Assembly (NCBI RefSeq): GCF_004339745.1
Contig: NZ_SMGP01000002.1
Span: 806,001-870,000, forward strand
Length of the DNA: 64,000 bases
Direction of reading: 5' to 3'
Source of the DNA: Paraburkholderia sp. BL9I2N2
GTDB lineage: Bacteria; Pseudomonadota; Gammaproteobacteria; Burkholderiales; Burkholderiaceae
The translations under genes and the position numbers were made by a program. Positions 1 to 9,302 of the stretch are shown one piece after another; the first letter of the stretch is position 1; the number at the start of each line of letters is the position of its first letter. The notes under the pieces were generated by a model. That model saw only the letters and a program-made list of their open reading frames with translations, made no database searches and was not told the origin of the DNA.

Positions 1-1035
1 GCCGACGCCATCGCGCGCACCGGCCGAAGGATGCCCATAGCTGACGCGCGCGCCGTCGCGTGTGATGGCCCACGAACCGGCGGGCGCGATGCCGGTCAGC
101 GCATCGATCAGCGAAGACGGACCGACCGGCGCACCCGCTAGACCGATGATCGCGCCCGCCGGCACCTCGATCGCCACGCCGTCGCGTTCGATGCGCAATG
201 CGCCTGCATGGATGCGAGCATTGTTACCGCCGGTGTCCTGCTCCGCCAACTCCGCCGACTCCGCGACGCTTGCTGCCGCCTCGTCGACCACGATGCTCTG
301 GCCCATGCATTCGATGATCTCGCGGTCCGTGATCGCATCGAGCGCGACGCGATCGACGGCCGTCTTGCCGTCGCGAATGATCGTGCAGACGTCGGCGATC
401 TGGCGAATCTCACGCATGCGGTGCGAGACGAACAGCACCGCGAGCCCCGTATCGGCGATCAGTCGCCGTAACACCGCAAAGAGCCGAATCGTTTCTGCGG
501 CGGTCAGATTGGCGGTCGGTTCGTCGAGCAACAACAGCTTGGCGCCCGAGCCGAGCGCGCGTGCGATCTCCACGAGTTGACGCTCGTGCAAGGTCAAATC
601 GCCGACCAGCCGTCCCGACGATTCACGCGCGAACTGCGGATCGATCAGCGACAGCGCTTCGACGGCGATCTCCATCGACGCGCGTTCGCTATATTTCGCC
701 GTACCGCGCCGCAGCCGCGGCATCGCGATGTTCTCGGCCACGGACAGATGCGGCAGCAGCGCCAGTTCCTGATTGACGACCGCGATAGTGCCGGCGGCAA
801 CGTGCCCGCCTACGGATGCGCCGATCGCTTGCCCGTCGAATTCGAGCGTGCCGCCGTCGCGTTCGAACTGACCGGAGATGATCTTGATCAGCGTCGATTT
901 GCCCGCGCCGTTGCCACCCAGAAAAGCGTGCACTTCACCGGGTGCGATCGAAAGATCGAATCCCTTCAGCACGCTCGTCGGTCCAAAGCTCTTGACGATC
1001 GAACGCGCCGTCAGCAAGAAGCGTTGTTCAGTCAT
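1..1035 (-). CDS. Sugar ABC transporter ATP-binding protein (RbsA type), partial
   Basis: ATPase that would energise uptake of a monosaccharide through a ribose/xylose-type ABC importer at the inner membrane. The first 345 residues are present; the C-terminal part runs off the left edge, and the family is usually about 500 residues with two ATPase domains. In domain 1 I see a Walker A GGNGAGKST near residue 45 and Walker B LLLLDEPT near residue 170. The signature region reads GDLTLHERQ, where the family has LSVGQQQ. The second domain begins near residue 260. Start ATG at 1035, preceded by a GGAGACAGG ribosome site. The substrate cannot be told, and the permease and binding protein must lie outside the window. 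Confidence 0.85.
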   Translation of the reverse strand, partial: MTEQRFLLTARSIVKSFGPTSVLKGFDLSIAPGEVHAFLGGNGAGKSTLIKIISGQFERDGGTLEFDGQAIGASVGGHVAAGTIAVVNQELALLPHLSVAENIAMPRLRRGTAKYSERASMEIAVEALSLIDPQFARESSGRLVGDLTLHERQLVEIARALGSGAKLLLLDEPTANLTAAETIRLFAVLRRLIADTGLAVLFVSHRMREIRQIADVCTIIRDGKTAVDRVALDAITDREIIECMGQSIVVDEAAASVAESAELAEQDTGGNNARIHAGALRIERDGVAIEVPAGAIIGLAGAPVGPSSLIDALTGIAPAGSWAITRDGARVSYGHPSAGARDGVG

Positions 1036-1416
1036 GTCCTGTCTCCTTCCGCGTTTTTCCGCACGCTGCGTATGTTCTGCGAGCGCGTGGCATGAAGCCC
1101 ACCGGTACACCGCATCGGCGTAGACCGGCGAGTGCTTTCACTGGATAGGGGAACGAACGGGATGAAATGGCTGCGTATGAGCGTCGGCTAATCGCGCGCT
1201 CACCGGGAAAGTCGGATAATCCATTACTGTCTCCTGCACAGTTGTTGCACTGCGCAACCTATGTTTATGATTAGCCGCTCTGCGGCAGTGAAACTGCCGG
1301 ATCAGTATCGAGAGGACTTCATGCATCCCTGGCTGCGCGGCTTGTCGACAGAATGGCAGTGCGAATGGCGTGCGAACAAGGCGGTTTCATTCAACTGCAT
1401 CTGAAAAAATTTCACT
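1036..1416. other. Intergenic region between divergent ABC ATPase and LysR genes
   Basis: About 380 bases with no convincing gene; the short open frames have no ribosome site and no family resemblance. It must hold the promoters of both divergent genes. One visible element is the inverted repeat GTTGC-N5-GCAAC at 1244-1258, which could be a regulator site, but this is speculative. Confidence 0.4.
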
Positions 1417-2313
1417 ATGCGCATTCCACCGGTCAAAGCCATCGTCGCGTTCGAGAGCGTGGCCAGAACGAAAAGCGTCAACCGGGCCTCCGAAGAGCTC
1501 GGCTTGACCGCGTCGGCCGTCAGTCATCAGATCAGCAATCTCGAGTCGGTGATCGGCCAGCCGCTCTTTTATCGCTCGGGCCGTGGGCTCGTCCTCACGC
1601 CGACCGGCGAGCGTTATCTGTCCGATGTGACGGGATCGCTGGCGGATCTGAGCCGCGCCACTGAGCGCGCGTCGAGTCGCACCGACGTCGATATCCTGCG
1701 GGTGCACTCCAGTCCCAGCTTCGGGCTCATGTGGCTGCTGCCGCGGCTCGCGTCGTTTCAGGAAGCCAATGGCGATATCCAGTTGAATCTCGCCTGCTCA
1801 TATGAGGACGTCTCGTTTACCAGCGGTTATTACGACATCGACCTGCGCCACGGTTACGCGAATTGGCGCGACCTTGAAGTCAGAACATTGCGCGGCGAAT
1901 TCATCACACCTCTCGCGTCGCCGACCTATCTGGAGAACCATCCGGTAAAAACGCCTGAAGACCTGCTGCAACATCGCCTGATCTATTCGGAGACGCCGCT
2001 CGTACAGTGGAAGCAGTGGTTCGGGCGTACCGGCGTATCGGCCGCCCACAAGACCTTCGACTTCTCCTTCGACCGCTCGTACATGTCGTTGGAGACAGCA
2101 GCGCTCGGCCTCGGCATCGCGCTGGAAAGCGTGATGCTCGCCTCGGTTCGGATCAGGGAAGGCAAGCTCGTGCCGGTATTCGACGAGACGCACGCCGTGG
2201 AGGTCGGCGCGCATCATCTGGTCTACCCGCCGCAAAACGCCGAGCTTCCACGTGTCACGCGCTTTATCGCGTGGATCGAGCGCGAGGTCGGGCGCATGGA
2301 GCGCAAAGCCTGA
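1417..2313 (+). CDS. LysR-family transcriptional regulator (GcvA-like)
   Basis: DNA-binding regulator of 298 residues, the usual LysR length. The N-terminal winged helix-turn-helix is at about residues 5-62 (RASEELGLTASAVSHQISNL is the recognition region), followed by a periplasmic-binding-like effector domain at about 90-295. The PPVKAIVAFESVARTKS opening and the overall form resemble the GcvA/AmpR subgroup. It lies directly upstream of, and in the same direction as, the SDR-MFS-transketolase genes, and a LysR-type dyad sits between it and them. I infer that it controls that operon. The ribosome site before ATG 1417 is weak. Confidence 0.88.
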   Translation: MRIPPVKAIVAFESVARTKSVNRASEELGLTASAVSHQISNLESVIGQPLFYRSGRGLVLTPTGERYLSDVTGSLADLSRATERASSRTDVDILRVHSSPSFGLMWLLPRLASFQEANGDIQLNLACSYEDVSFTSGYYDIDLRHGYANWRDLEVRTLRGEFITPLASPTYLENHPVKTPEDLLQHRLIYSETPLVQWKQWFGRTGVSAAHKTFDFSFDRSYMSLETAALGLGIALESVMLASVRIREGKLVPVFDETHAVEVGAHHLVYPPQNAELPRVTRFIAWIEREVGRMERKA

Positions 2314-2424
2314 GTCCGCGTCGATCTTTGCCAGGGTTTTCCAGCATCACATGCGCTGAGAGTGCGAATGCGGCGTCGCACCATACAACGCCTGCTTCGA
2401 AGCAGCACGTCACCTGAAAATTTC

Positions 2425-2440
2425 TCAAACATAGTTGAGC
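2425..2440. promoter_or_regulatory. Putative LysR box upstream of the SDR operon
   Basis: The sequence CTCAA-ACATAG-TTGAG is a perfect 5-bp inverted repeat with a 6-base spacer, the spacing expected of a LysR half-site pair. It lies 70 bases before the SDR start codon and downstream of the LysR gene. Binding is inferred, not shown. Confidence 0.45.
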
Positions 2441-2510
2441 AGTACGTCGTTGATGCGACCGGCCGCGCAGTAGACACTTCGGCCATCACATCAACACTCA
2501 GGAGACAATC

Positions 2511-3260
2511 ATGCTGTTGGAGAACAAAGTCGTCATCGTGACCGGCGCCGCCTCACCGCGCGGAATCGGCAAGGCAACCGCTAAAGCACTCGCCGCTCAG
2601 GGCGCACGCATCGTCATTCTCGATCTGCGCGAAGAAGACGCGCAGCGCGCCGCCGCCGATCTCGGCGACGCGCATCTGGGCCTCGCCTGCGACGTTACCG
2701 ACAAAGACGCGTGCGTCTCGGCCGCCAAAGCGACGCTCGAGCGCTACGGCCGCATCGACGGCCTCATCAACAATGCCGGCATCACGCAACCGGCGCGCAC
2801 GCTGGACATCACGTCCGAAAACTTCAACGCGATCGTCGACGTCAATCTGCGCGGCACGCTCTACATGTCGCAAGCCGTGCTGCCGGCGATGAAAGAGCAG
2901 AGGAGCGGCAGCATAGTCTGCATGTCGTCGGTCTCCGCGCAACGCGGCGGCGGCATTTTCGGCGGCCCGCACTACAGCGCGGCGAAAGCCGGCGTGCTCG
3001 GGCTTTCGCGTGCAATGGCCCGCGAGTTCGGCGGCGACAGCATTCGCGTGAACTCGATCACGCCCGGTCTGATCCAGACCGACATCACCGGCGACAAGCT
3101 CACTACGGACATGCGCGCCGACATCATCAAGGGCATTCCACTCGGCCGTCTCGGCGACGCGAGCGACGTGGCGAACGCGTGCCTGTTCCTCGTCAGCGAC
3201 CTGTCGACCTATCTCACGGGCATCACGCTCGACGTGAACGGCGGCATGCTCATTCATTGA
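2511..3260 (+). CDS. Short-chain dehydrogenase/reductase (SDR family)
   Basis: NAD(P)-dependent oxidoreductase of 249 residues, the classical SDR length. It has the nucleotide-binding TGAASPRGIG motif near residue 11, the NNAG motif near residue 87, and the catalytic Ser plus YSAAK motif near residue 155. A clear AGGAGACA ribosome site precedes ATG 2511. It is the first enzyme of a run SDR, MFS permease, transketolase N, transketolase C, so it probably oxidises a polyol or hydroxy acid that the permease imports, giving a keto compound for the transketolase-like enzyme. The substrate is not recognisable from sequence. Confidence 0.9.
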   Translation: MLLENKVVIVTGAASPRGIGKATAKALAAQGARIVILDLREEDAQRAAADLGDAHLGLACDVTDKDACVSAAKATLERYGRIDGLINNAGITQPARTLDITSENFNAIVDVNLRGTLYMSQAVLPAMKEQRSGSIVCMSSVSAQRGGGIFGGPHYSAAKAGVLGLSRAMAREFGGDSIRVNSITPGLIQTDITGDKLTTDMRADIIKGIPLGRLGDASDVANACLFLVSDLSTYLTGITLDVNGGMLIH

Positions 3261-3333
3261 CGCGTTGCCGCTTGCAGAGAGCGGCAAAGTGCCCGGCACC
3301 CTGGCCATCCCGGGGCCATGGAAGGAGACACAC

Positions 3334-4662
3334 ATGAAAACGAAATACCCCGCGGCATCCCTTGCCGCCGACCTACCGAACCAGGCGGACTCGACGAGCT
3401 TCGAGTCGAAAACCTACGCGAAAGTCAGCCGCCGCCTGATCCCGTTCCTGATGCTGTGCTATCTCGGCGCCTATCTCGACCGTGTCAACGTCGGCTTCGC
3501 GAAGCTGCAGATGCTCAACGACCTGCGCTTCAGCGAAACCGTGTACGGCATGGGCGCAGGGATTTTCTTTCTCGGCTATTTCCTCTTCGAGGTGCCGAGC
3601 AACCTGGTGCTGCATCGTGTCGGCGCACGCAAGTGGCTCGCGCGGATCATGTTGACGTGGGCGGTGATCTCCGCGTGCTTCATCTTCGTGAAATCGCCTA
3701 CAGCCTTCTACGTGCTGCGTTTTATGCTCGGCGTCGCCGAGGCCGGCTTCGCGCCCGGTGTGATTCTCTATCTGACCTACTGGTTTCCGGCCGCGCGCCG
3801 CGCCAAAGCGTTGTCGCTGTTCTTCATGGCGATACCGCTGGCCGGCATTATCGGCGGCCCGCTGTCGGGCTGGATCATGCACTCGCTGCAAGGCGCGATG
3901 GACATGGCCGGCTGGAAGTGGCTGTTCCTACTGGAAGCACTGCCTTCGCTCGTGCTCGGCGTCGCGATCCTGCTCTATCTCGACGATGGCATCGCGAAAG
4001 CGAAGTGGCTGACGGATTCCGAAAAGACGCTGCTCGCCCGCAATGTGGCCGGCGACAACGCGCATAAGATCGCCCACGTCTCGGTCAAGTCGTTCATCGG
4101 CGACCGCCGCTTGTGGCTGATGGCTGCGATCTACTTCTGCGTGGTGCTCGGCCAGTACGGCCTGACGTTCTGGCTGCCGACCATCATCCGCAAATCCGGC
4201 GTCGCTGATCCGCTGTGGATCGGCGTGTTCACGGCGATTCCTTATCTGTGCGCCATCATCGCACTGCCGTTGGTCGGCATGAGCGCGGACCGTCATCGCG
4301 AACGCCGGCTGCATCTGGCGATTCCGATGCTGATCGCCGCGGCGGGCTTCATCCTGCTGCCCGCAATCGGCAGTGTGCCGGCCTCTATCGTCTGTCTGAG
4401 CGTCGCTGCCGCCGGCATTCTCGCGTCCTCGTCGCAGTTCTGGTCGCTGCCGACCGCGTTGCTCGGCGGCATGTCGGCCGCAGCCGGGATCGCCGCGGTG
4501 AACTGCATCGCCAATCTCGCGGGCTTCTTCTCGCCGGCGATCGTGGGCTGGCTCAACGATCTGACTGGCAAGTCGACAGCTGGACTGATCTTTATCTCGG
4601 TGGCCGTCACGCTCGGCGCTTGCCTCGTGTTTCTGGTGCCCGCGAAGTCCGTGAACCGCTGA
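3334..4662 (+). CDS. MFS transporter, anion:cation symporter (ACS) type
   Basis: Inner-membrane secondary transporter of 442 residues with about twelve hydrophobic segments. The first carries YLDRVNVGFAKL and the loop after TM2 ends in a basic RVGARKW, the pattern of the ACS/tartrate-glucarate permeases. I chose ATG 3334 because GGAAGGAGACACAC stands just before it; an in-frame start at 3265 would add 23 residues with no ribosome site. Lies 73 bases after the SDR and 38 bases before the split transketolase, in one direction, so it likely imports the substrate of that pathway. A sugar acid or polyol is plausible. Confidence 0.88.
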   Translation: MKTKYPAASLAADLPNQADSTSFESKTYAKVSRRLIPFLMLCYLGAYLDRVNVGFAKLQMLNDLRFSETVYGMGAGIFFLGYFLFEVPSNLVLHRVGARKWLARIMLTWAVISACFIFVKSPTAFYVLRFMLGVAEAGFAPGVILYLTYWFPAARRAKALSLFFMAIPLAGIIGGPLSGWIMHSLQGAMDMAGWKWLFLLEALPSLVLGVAILLYLDDGIAKAKWLTDSEKTLLARNVAGDNAHKIAHVSVKSFIGDRRLWLMAAIYFCVVLGQYGLTFWLPTIIRKSGVADPLWIGVFTAIPYLCAIIALPLVGMSADRHRERRLHLAIPMLIAAAGFILLPAIGSVPASIVCLSVAAAGILASSSQFWSLPTALLGGMSAAAGIAAVNCIANLAGFFSPAIVGWLNDLTGKSTAGLIFISVAVTLGACLVFLVPAKSVNR

Positions 4663-4700
4663 ACCCTTCTTACTCTTTACGACTGATCACAGGAGACAAC

Positions 4701-5546
4701 ATGAACAGTCCAGAACGCGTGCCGACGGCAAGCCTTGCCGAACACGCATACCGTATCCGTAGAAACGCACTGTTGATGGGTGAAGTGCAGGGCCAGGGTT
4801 ATATCGGCCAGGCGCTCGACATCGCCGATGTTCTCGCTGTCGCTTACTTCGGCGCCATGCGCTACCGGCCGGAAGATCCAGAATGGGAGGAGCGCGACCG
4901 CTTCCTGCTGTCGAACGGACACTACGCGATCGCACTGTATGCGGCGCTTTTCGAAGCCGGCATTCTGCCCGCGGAAGAACTCGAAACCTACGGCAGCGAC
5001 GACAGCCGCTTGCCCATGTCGGGCATGGCGAGCTACACGCCCGGCATGGAGATGTCCGGCGGCTCGCTCGGCCAGGGCTTGACCATCGCGGTGGGCCGCT
5101 GCCTCGGCCTGAAGCGCAAAGGTTCGAAGTCGTTCGTGTACACGCTGTTCTCCGACGGTGAGCTGGACGAAGGCGCGATCTGGGAAGGCCTGATGTCCGC
5201 GAGTCACTGGAAGCTCGACAACCTGATCGCCGTGGTCGACGTGAACAACCAGCAGGCCGACGGTCCATCGACGCAGATCATGGCGTTCGAACCGCTCGTC
5301 GAGAAACTGGAGTCGTTCGGCTGGTTCACGCAGCGCGTGGACGGTAACGATATCGCCGCCGTGGCGGCCGCGTTCGATGCGGCCCGCCAGCATCCGGTTG
5401 CGCAACCACGCATCATCATCGCCGATACGCGCATGGGTTGCGGCGTGCCGTTCCTCGAACAACGCGAGAAAAACCACTTTATCCGCGTCGATGCCCATGA
5501 ATGGCAATTGGCGCTCCAGGCACTCGAAGTAGGGAGACAAGCATGA
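4701..5546 (+). CDS. Transketolase, N-terminal subunit
   Basis: Thiamine-diphosphate-binding half of a split transketolase, 281 residues, the usual length of the N-terminal subunit. The ThDP/metal motif reads SDGELDEGAIWEGLMSASH and ends in VVDVNN (about residues 153-185), and the LSNGHYAIALYA helix near residue 70 is typical. ATG 4701 follows AGGAGACAAC; a longer open frame upstream overlaps the MFS gene and is not credible. The stop overlaps the start of the C-terminal subunit gene (ATGA), showing translational coupling. With an SDR and permease beside it, the enzyme is probably a catabolic transketolase for an unusual sugar rather than the housekeeping TktA. Confidence 0.92.
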   Translation: MNSPERVPTASLAEHAYRIRRNALLMGEVQGQGYIGQALDIADVLAVAYFGAMRYRPEDPEWEERDRFLLSNGHYAIALYAALFEAGILPAEELETYGSDDSRLPMSGMASYTPGMEMSGGSLGQGLTIAVGRCLGLKRKGSKSFVYTLFSDGELDEGAIWEGLMSASHWKLDNLIAVVDVNNQQADGPSTQIMAFEPLVEKLESFGWFTQRVDGNDIAAVAAAFDAARQHPVAQPRIIIADTRMGCGVPFLEQREKNHFIRVDAHEWQLALQALEVGRQA

Positions 5547-6544
5547 GCAACGCAACCGCGAGCAAACCGCGCCTGAAGACCTCCGCGATGATCGCGTCGA
5601 TCGCGAGCGAAGGGCAGGTCACACGTTCCGCGCCCTTCGGCCACGCGCTGGTGGAACTGGCTCGGCAAAAGCAGAACGTGATCGGCATGACCGCCGACCT
5701 CGGAAAATATACGGACCTGCATATCTTCGCCAAGGAATTTCCGGAGCGTTTCTACCAGATGGGCATGGCCGAGCAATTACTGATGGGCGCGGCATCGGGA
5801 TTCGCGCATGAAGGCGCGCAACCGTTCGTCACGACCTACGCGGTTTTCGCCACGCGCCGCGCGTACGACTTCATGCATCAAACGATCGCCGAAGACAATC
5901 TCGACGTGAAGATCATCTGCGCGCTGCCGGGCCTGACGACCGGCTACGGTCCCAGCCACCAGGCCGCGGAAGATCTCGCCCTGATGCGCGCGATGCCGAA
6001 CATGACCGTGATCGATCCGTGCGACGCGCTCGACATCGAGCAGATGGTGCCCGCGATCGCCGCGCATCAGGGCCCTGTCTATGCGCGCCTGCTGCGCGGC
6101 AACGTGCCGGCAGTGCTCGACGAATACGACTACACGTTCGAACTCGGCAAAGCCAAGCTGTTGCGCGACGGCGCGGAAGTACTGGTCATCTCGTCCGGCA
6201 TCATGACGATGCGCGCGCTCGAAGTGGCGAAGGCATTGGAGAACGACCGGATCGGCGTAGCCGTGCTGCATGTGCCGACGATCAAGCCGCTCGACACGGA
6301 AACGATCGTGCGCGAAGCGAAGCGCTCGGGGCGGCTCGTGGTGGTCGCCGAAAATCATACGGTGATCGGCGGTCTGGGCGAAGCGGTCGCCGCGGAACTG
6401 ATGCGCGCGGGCGTGGCGTGTCACTTCCGGCAAGTGGGTCTGCCCGATGCGTTCCTCGATGCCGGCGCGTTGCCGACATTGCACGACCGCTATGGCATTT
6501 CGACTGCCACGATGTCCGAGGCGATCAAGGGCTGGTTGAACTGA
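5543..6544 (+). CDS. Transketolase, C-terminal subunit
   Basis: Partner of the preceding gene: 333 residues with the pyrimidine-binding domain (about 40-190) and the C-terminal transketolase domain (about 205-330). The catalytic glutamate that activates ThDP is in GMAEQLLMGAASG near residue 78. ATG 5543 overlaps the stop of the N-terminal subunit gene and has a GGGAGACAA ribosome site. A rho-independent hairpin follows 17 bases after the stop, closing the unit that starts at 2511. Confidence 0.92.
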   Translation: MSNATASKPRLKTSAMIASIASEGQVTRSAPFGHALVELARQKQNVIGMTADLGKYTDLHIFAKEFPERFYQMGMAEQLLMGAASGFAHEGAQPFVTTYAVFATRRAYDFMHQTIAEDNLDVKIICALPGLTTGYGPSHQAAEDLALMRAMPNMTVIDPCDALDIEQMVPAIAAHQGPVYARLLRGNVPAVLDEYDYTFELGKAKLLRDGAEVLVISSGIMTMRALEVAKALENDRIGVAVLHVPTIKPLDTETIVREAKRSGRLVVVAENHTVIGGLGEAVAAELMRAGVACHFRQVGLPDAFLDAGALPTLHDRYGISTATMSEAIKGWLN

Positions 6545-6560
6545 ACGTGTGTTGATCGGC

Positions 6561-6583
6561 GACGCCGGCATGCAGCCGGCGTC
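6561..6583 (+). terminator. Rho-independent terminator after the split transketolase
   Basis: Perfect 9-bp stem GACGCCGGC / GCCGGCGTC with a 5-base loop, followed by a short T-rich TCTTAT. It separates the operon from the convergent DUF2322 gene. Confidence 0.6.
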
Positions 6584-6655
6584 GTCTTATCCGACCAGCG
6601 CGGCCTTGCGGATCGACTCGCCCGCCCGCGCCACGCTGATGACAATCAACTCATT

Positions 6656-6988
6656 TCAGCCAGCAGCCACGACGTCGATCCGCAACGCTTCGCCACCCGC
6701 CGCGATCGCGAGCAGGATGTCGACGTTCGGGTGCGCACCCGACCGATTGCGCGCATCGGCCGTATGCTCGGCGAACACCACGAGGCCGTGCTCGGCCGCT
6801 TTGGCGTCGAGCGTGCCGAACGCTTGCCGCAGATAGTTGTACACCGCAAGCGAGCCCTGCTTGCCCGGCTTGTTCTCGATGCTGGCCACCACGGCGCCCT
6901 TGCCGTCCAGCAGATCGATACGCGCGATACCGTCGATAGCCGGCATCTGCGCGAGGTTGTCCTTGAATACGTTGCCCGGTTGAATCAT
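6656..6988 (-). CDS. DUF2322 family protein
   Basis: Small cytoplasmic protein of 110 residues with no signal peptide or membrane segment. The run ARIDLLDGKGAVVASIENKPG and the following SLAVYNYLRQAFG region match my memory of the DUF2322 family, which is of this length and of unknown function. I chose ATG 6988 because a GGAG lies 8 bases upstream; an in-frame GTG at 6997 overlaps that site. It stands alone between two units and nothing around it suggests a role. Confidence 0.65.
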   Translation of the reverse strand: MIQPGNVFKDNLAQMPAIDGIARIDLLDGKGAVVASIENKPGKQGSLAVYNYLRQAFGTLDAKAAEHGLVVFAEHTADARNRSGAHPNVDILLAIAAGGEALRIDVVAAG

Positions 6989-7071
6989 TGAAACCACTCC
7001 TTGTGTTCGGAAAATTGCGGCGCGGGCCGTATCTTATCCGATAGGGAGTGTCATAGCCGAGCGCACGGTCG

Positions 7072-8985
7072 TCATGGCGTCCAGCGATACACCACCATGC
7101 TCGAACCGTTGTAGTTGTCTTTCGTGATCACATACTCGCCCGCGGCTCTGAGATACGCCCGCAGGCCGTACATCGAATCGACGTCGTTGCCGACATCCAC
7201 GGTTCCCGGACTCGAATTGATCAGCGTGGTGACGAGCTGACCCGTAGTGAGATTGAAGACGTCGATATTCGGCACTGTGTGCACATAGCCGACGAACAGA
7301 TAATTGCCCGCCGCCGTGATCGACTTGGGATTGGCGCTGGTGAGAGTGATCACCGGGTCGGGCCGCGTGGCGTTGCCCGCGCTCCAACCGTGATAGACCT
7401 CGATGCGTGACTGCATGGCCGTCCAGTCCCAGCTTCCCGCAATGCCCTGCGCGAGGATCATGGTGTCGCTCTCCGCGAGGTAGAGGATGCGCGTGAGCGG
7501 CCGGATGCTCTGCGGAATGGAGATCGTGACCGCCGGGCCCCAAGTCGGTTTGCCGTTGCCGTCGAAGCCGCTCAGCGGATAGTGGTAGATGTGATTCGTC
7601 CGGTCCAGACCGGCCCACACGTCGCCCCTGCTATCGATGCTGAAGCCGCCCGTGACCTGCAGATTCGTATTGAACGCCGCTCCCGGAATCGACGCGTCCG
7701 GTATTGCTATGTAGCCGCTCGCCGGATTGAAATGGAAAAAATAGAAGACGCCGGGGTTCTGTCCGGACGCCACCAGAATCCGGTTGCCGCCGACCGTGAC
7801 GAGCTGGCCGAAGTGCTCGTCGCGCTGCGTGTCGTTCATGTTCAGGCGCGGATCGGACGGATACGTGAACGGGTCGACCGTGTTCGCGACGAAGGTGCCG
7901 CCCGCCGTGCCGGTGTAAATGTGCGTACCGCTGTAGAAGTAGGCGCCGTCCGTCGACGGGTCCGGGGCCGCGACCGCCTCGAAGTTGAGCGACTGCAGCT
8001 TCCATTCGAGGTTGCCGGCGCCGTCGTAGGCGTGAAGGTCGGTGGCGCCGTTGCGCCCGAGGTCCCAGCCGCCGCCCCACGGGTTGTTGAGCACGTACAG
8101 GTTGCCGGCGGCGTCCTTGCCGATGCCGACCACACGTGTGAAGCGCTTGTCGCCCACCTGCCCTTTGATACCGCTGGTGGTGTCGAGATAGCCGCCCTGA
8201 ATGCCGAACGTGCCGATGAGCGTCGGCGTGCCCGCGATCGTGTAGCGCTTGATATTCATGTCCGGCCCCTGGTCGCCGACCATGAGTTGCGCGGACGCGG
8301 CATCGAAATACAGCGCCGAGGGCCGCGACGTCGCAGGCATCTGGATGGTGTTCAGCAGCGCGCCGGCCGGACTGAACTCGACGATCGTGGCCGCGCTCTG
8401 CTGCGCGACCCACAGATTGCCGGCGCTATCCAGCGCCAGCGCACCGGGACCCGATACCTTGATGTCTTGCTGCCAGACGCCGTCGGTCGTGAAGACGCGC
8501 ACGCGATTGCCGTAGAAGTCGCTTGCGTACAGCAATGAGCCCACGGTCGCGAGACCGGTGATGACATCGGCATGCGGTATCGCCGTCCACACGCTGACGG
8601 GGATGATCAGGTCACGCGTCTGGGTGGCGCGGTTGTACCGCCCCACCGAGCCGCTGCCGAACGACCTGTTGTATTGCAACGCTGCGAAGATCGACGTGGC
8701 ATTGCCGGTAATGGCGCTGCCCTGAAAGTCGGCGTGCGTGCCGATCGAGCCAAGGCTCTGGCCGTTCTGATAGATCGCGACGCCGCCCTCGTTCTCGTCC
8801 CACAACGAAGCCGTGTAGATCACGCCTTCCGGCGCGACCCATAGCGAGCGCGCGGTGTTGCCCACGTGCGCGGCGAGTGTGCCGAACGTATTGCCCAGCC
8901 AGTCGGTGGTGTATTGCGCGTAACAGGTCTGCGCGAACAAGATCGCCGCGCACAGGAGCGCGGCACGGATTTGGTGCTTGACCAT
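7072..8985 (-). CDS. Secreted beta-propeller (NHL/SMP-30-like) repeat protein
   Basis: Protein of 637 residues beginning with a clear signal peptide (hydrophobic run then CYAQ near residue 23), so exported. The rest is built of blade-like repeats: GALALDSAGNLWVAQ, VVGIGKDAAGNLYVLNN and GGFSIDSRGDVWAGLD are three copies of the Asp-x-x-Gly-asn-hydrophobic pattern of NHL/SMP-30 propellers. No catalytic motif is recognised, so a binding or lactonase-like role cannot be chosen. ATG 8985 has GGAG about 10 bases upstream and is preferred to the in-frame codon at 9009. No partner gene is obvious nearby. Confidence 0.75.
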   Translation of the reverse strand: MVKHQIRAALLCAAILFAQTCYAQYTTDWLGNTFGTLAAHVGNTARSLWVAPEGVIYTASLWDENEGGVAIYQNGQSLGSIGTHADFQGSAITGNATSIFAALQYNRSFGSGSVGRYNRATQTRDLIIPVSVWTAIPHADVITGLATVGSLLYASDFYGNRVRVFTTDGVWQQDIKVSGPGALALDSAGNLWVAQQSAATIVEFSPAGALLNTIQMPATSRPSALYFDAASAQLMVGDQGPDMNIKRYTIAGTPTLIGTFGIQGGYLDTTSGIKGQVGDKRFTRVVGIGKDAAGNLYVLNNPWGGGWDLGRNGATDLHAYDGAGNLEWKLQSLNFEAVAAPDPSTDGAYFYSGTHIYTGTAGGTFVANTVDPFTYPSDPRLNMNDTQRDEHFGQLVTVGGNRILVASGQNPGVFYFFHFNPASGYIAIPDASIPGAAFNTNLQVTGGFSIDSRGDVWAGLDRTNHIYHYPLSGFDGNGKPTWGPAVTISIPQSIRPLTRILYLAESDTMILAQGIAGSWDWTAMQSRIEVYHGWSAGNATRPDPVITLTSANPKSITAAGNYLFVGYVHTVPNIDVFNLTTGQLVTTLINSSPGTVDVGNDVDSMYGLRAYLRAAGEYVITKDNYNGSSMVVYRWTP

Positions 8986-9302
8986 GAGTAATGCTCTCCG
9001 AACAATCATTTCTCGACAATGTAACTCGCCAGATATGAAAAGTCGGTGATTCGTATGAAGATATGTTCAAGGCACAGCAGTTAAACCATGCAGCGTGCAT
9101 GTAAATGGAAATGGGCCGCCCACGAGCAAGCGGCACACCCCTCTTTTTCGCACTTTACCTACGCCTGGTCTCAGGCGCACAATCTCTGCGGATAGGACGG
9201 TCCGCCGTCGTCTCCGGTCCATGCAGACCGTTCGCGCCGATGCGGCATCCGGCAGCAAGCTCACCACGGCGCGCAGCACGCGCCCTCCATTCGGAACGCC
9301 CC

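Noticed and set aside
1138..1326. 62-residue frame on the minus strand before the LysR gene
   Set aside because: No ribosome site, no family resemblance, lies in a divergent promoter region.
4215..4700. N-terminal extension of the transketolase N subunit back into the MFS gene
   Set aside because: The extension is the MFS gene read in another frame; ATG 4701 has AGGAGACAAC and starts the conserved domain.
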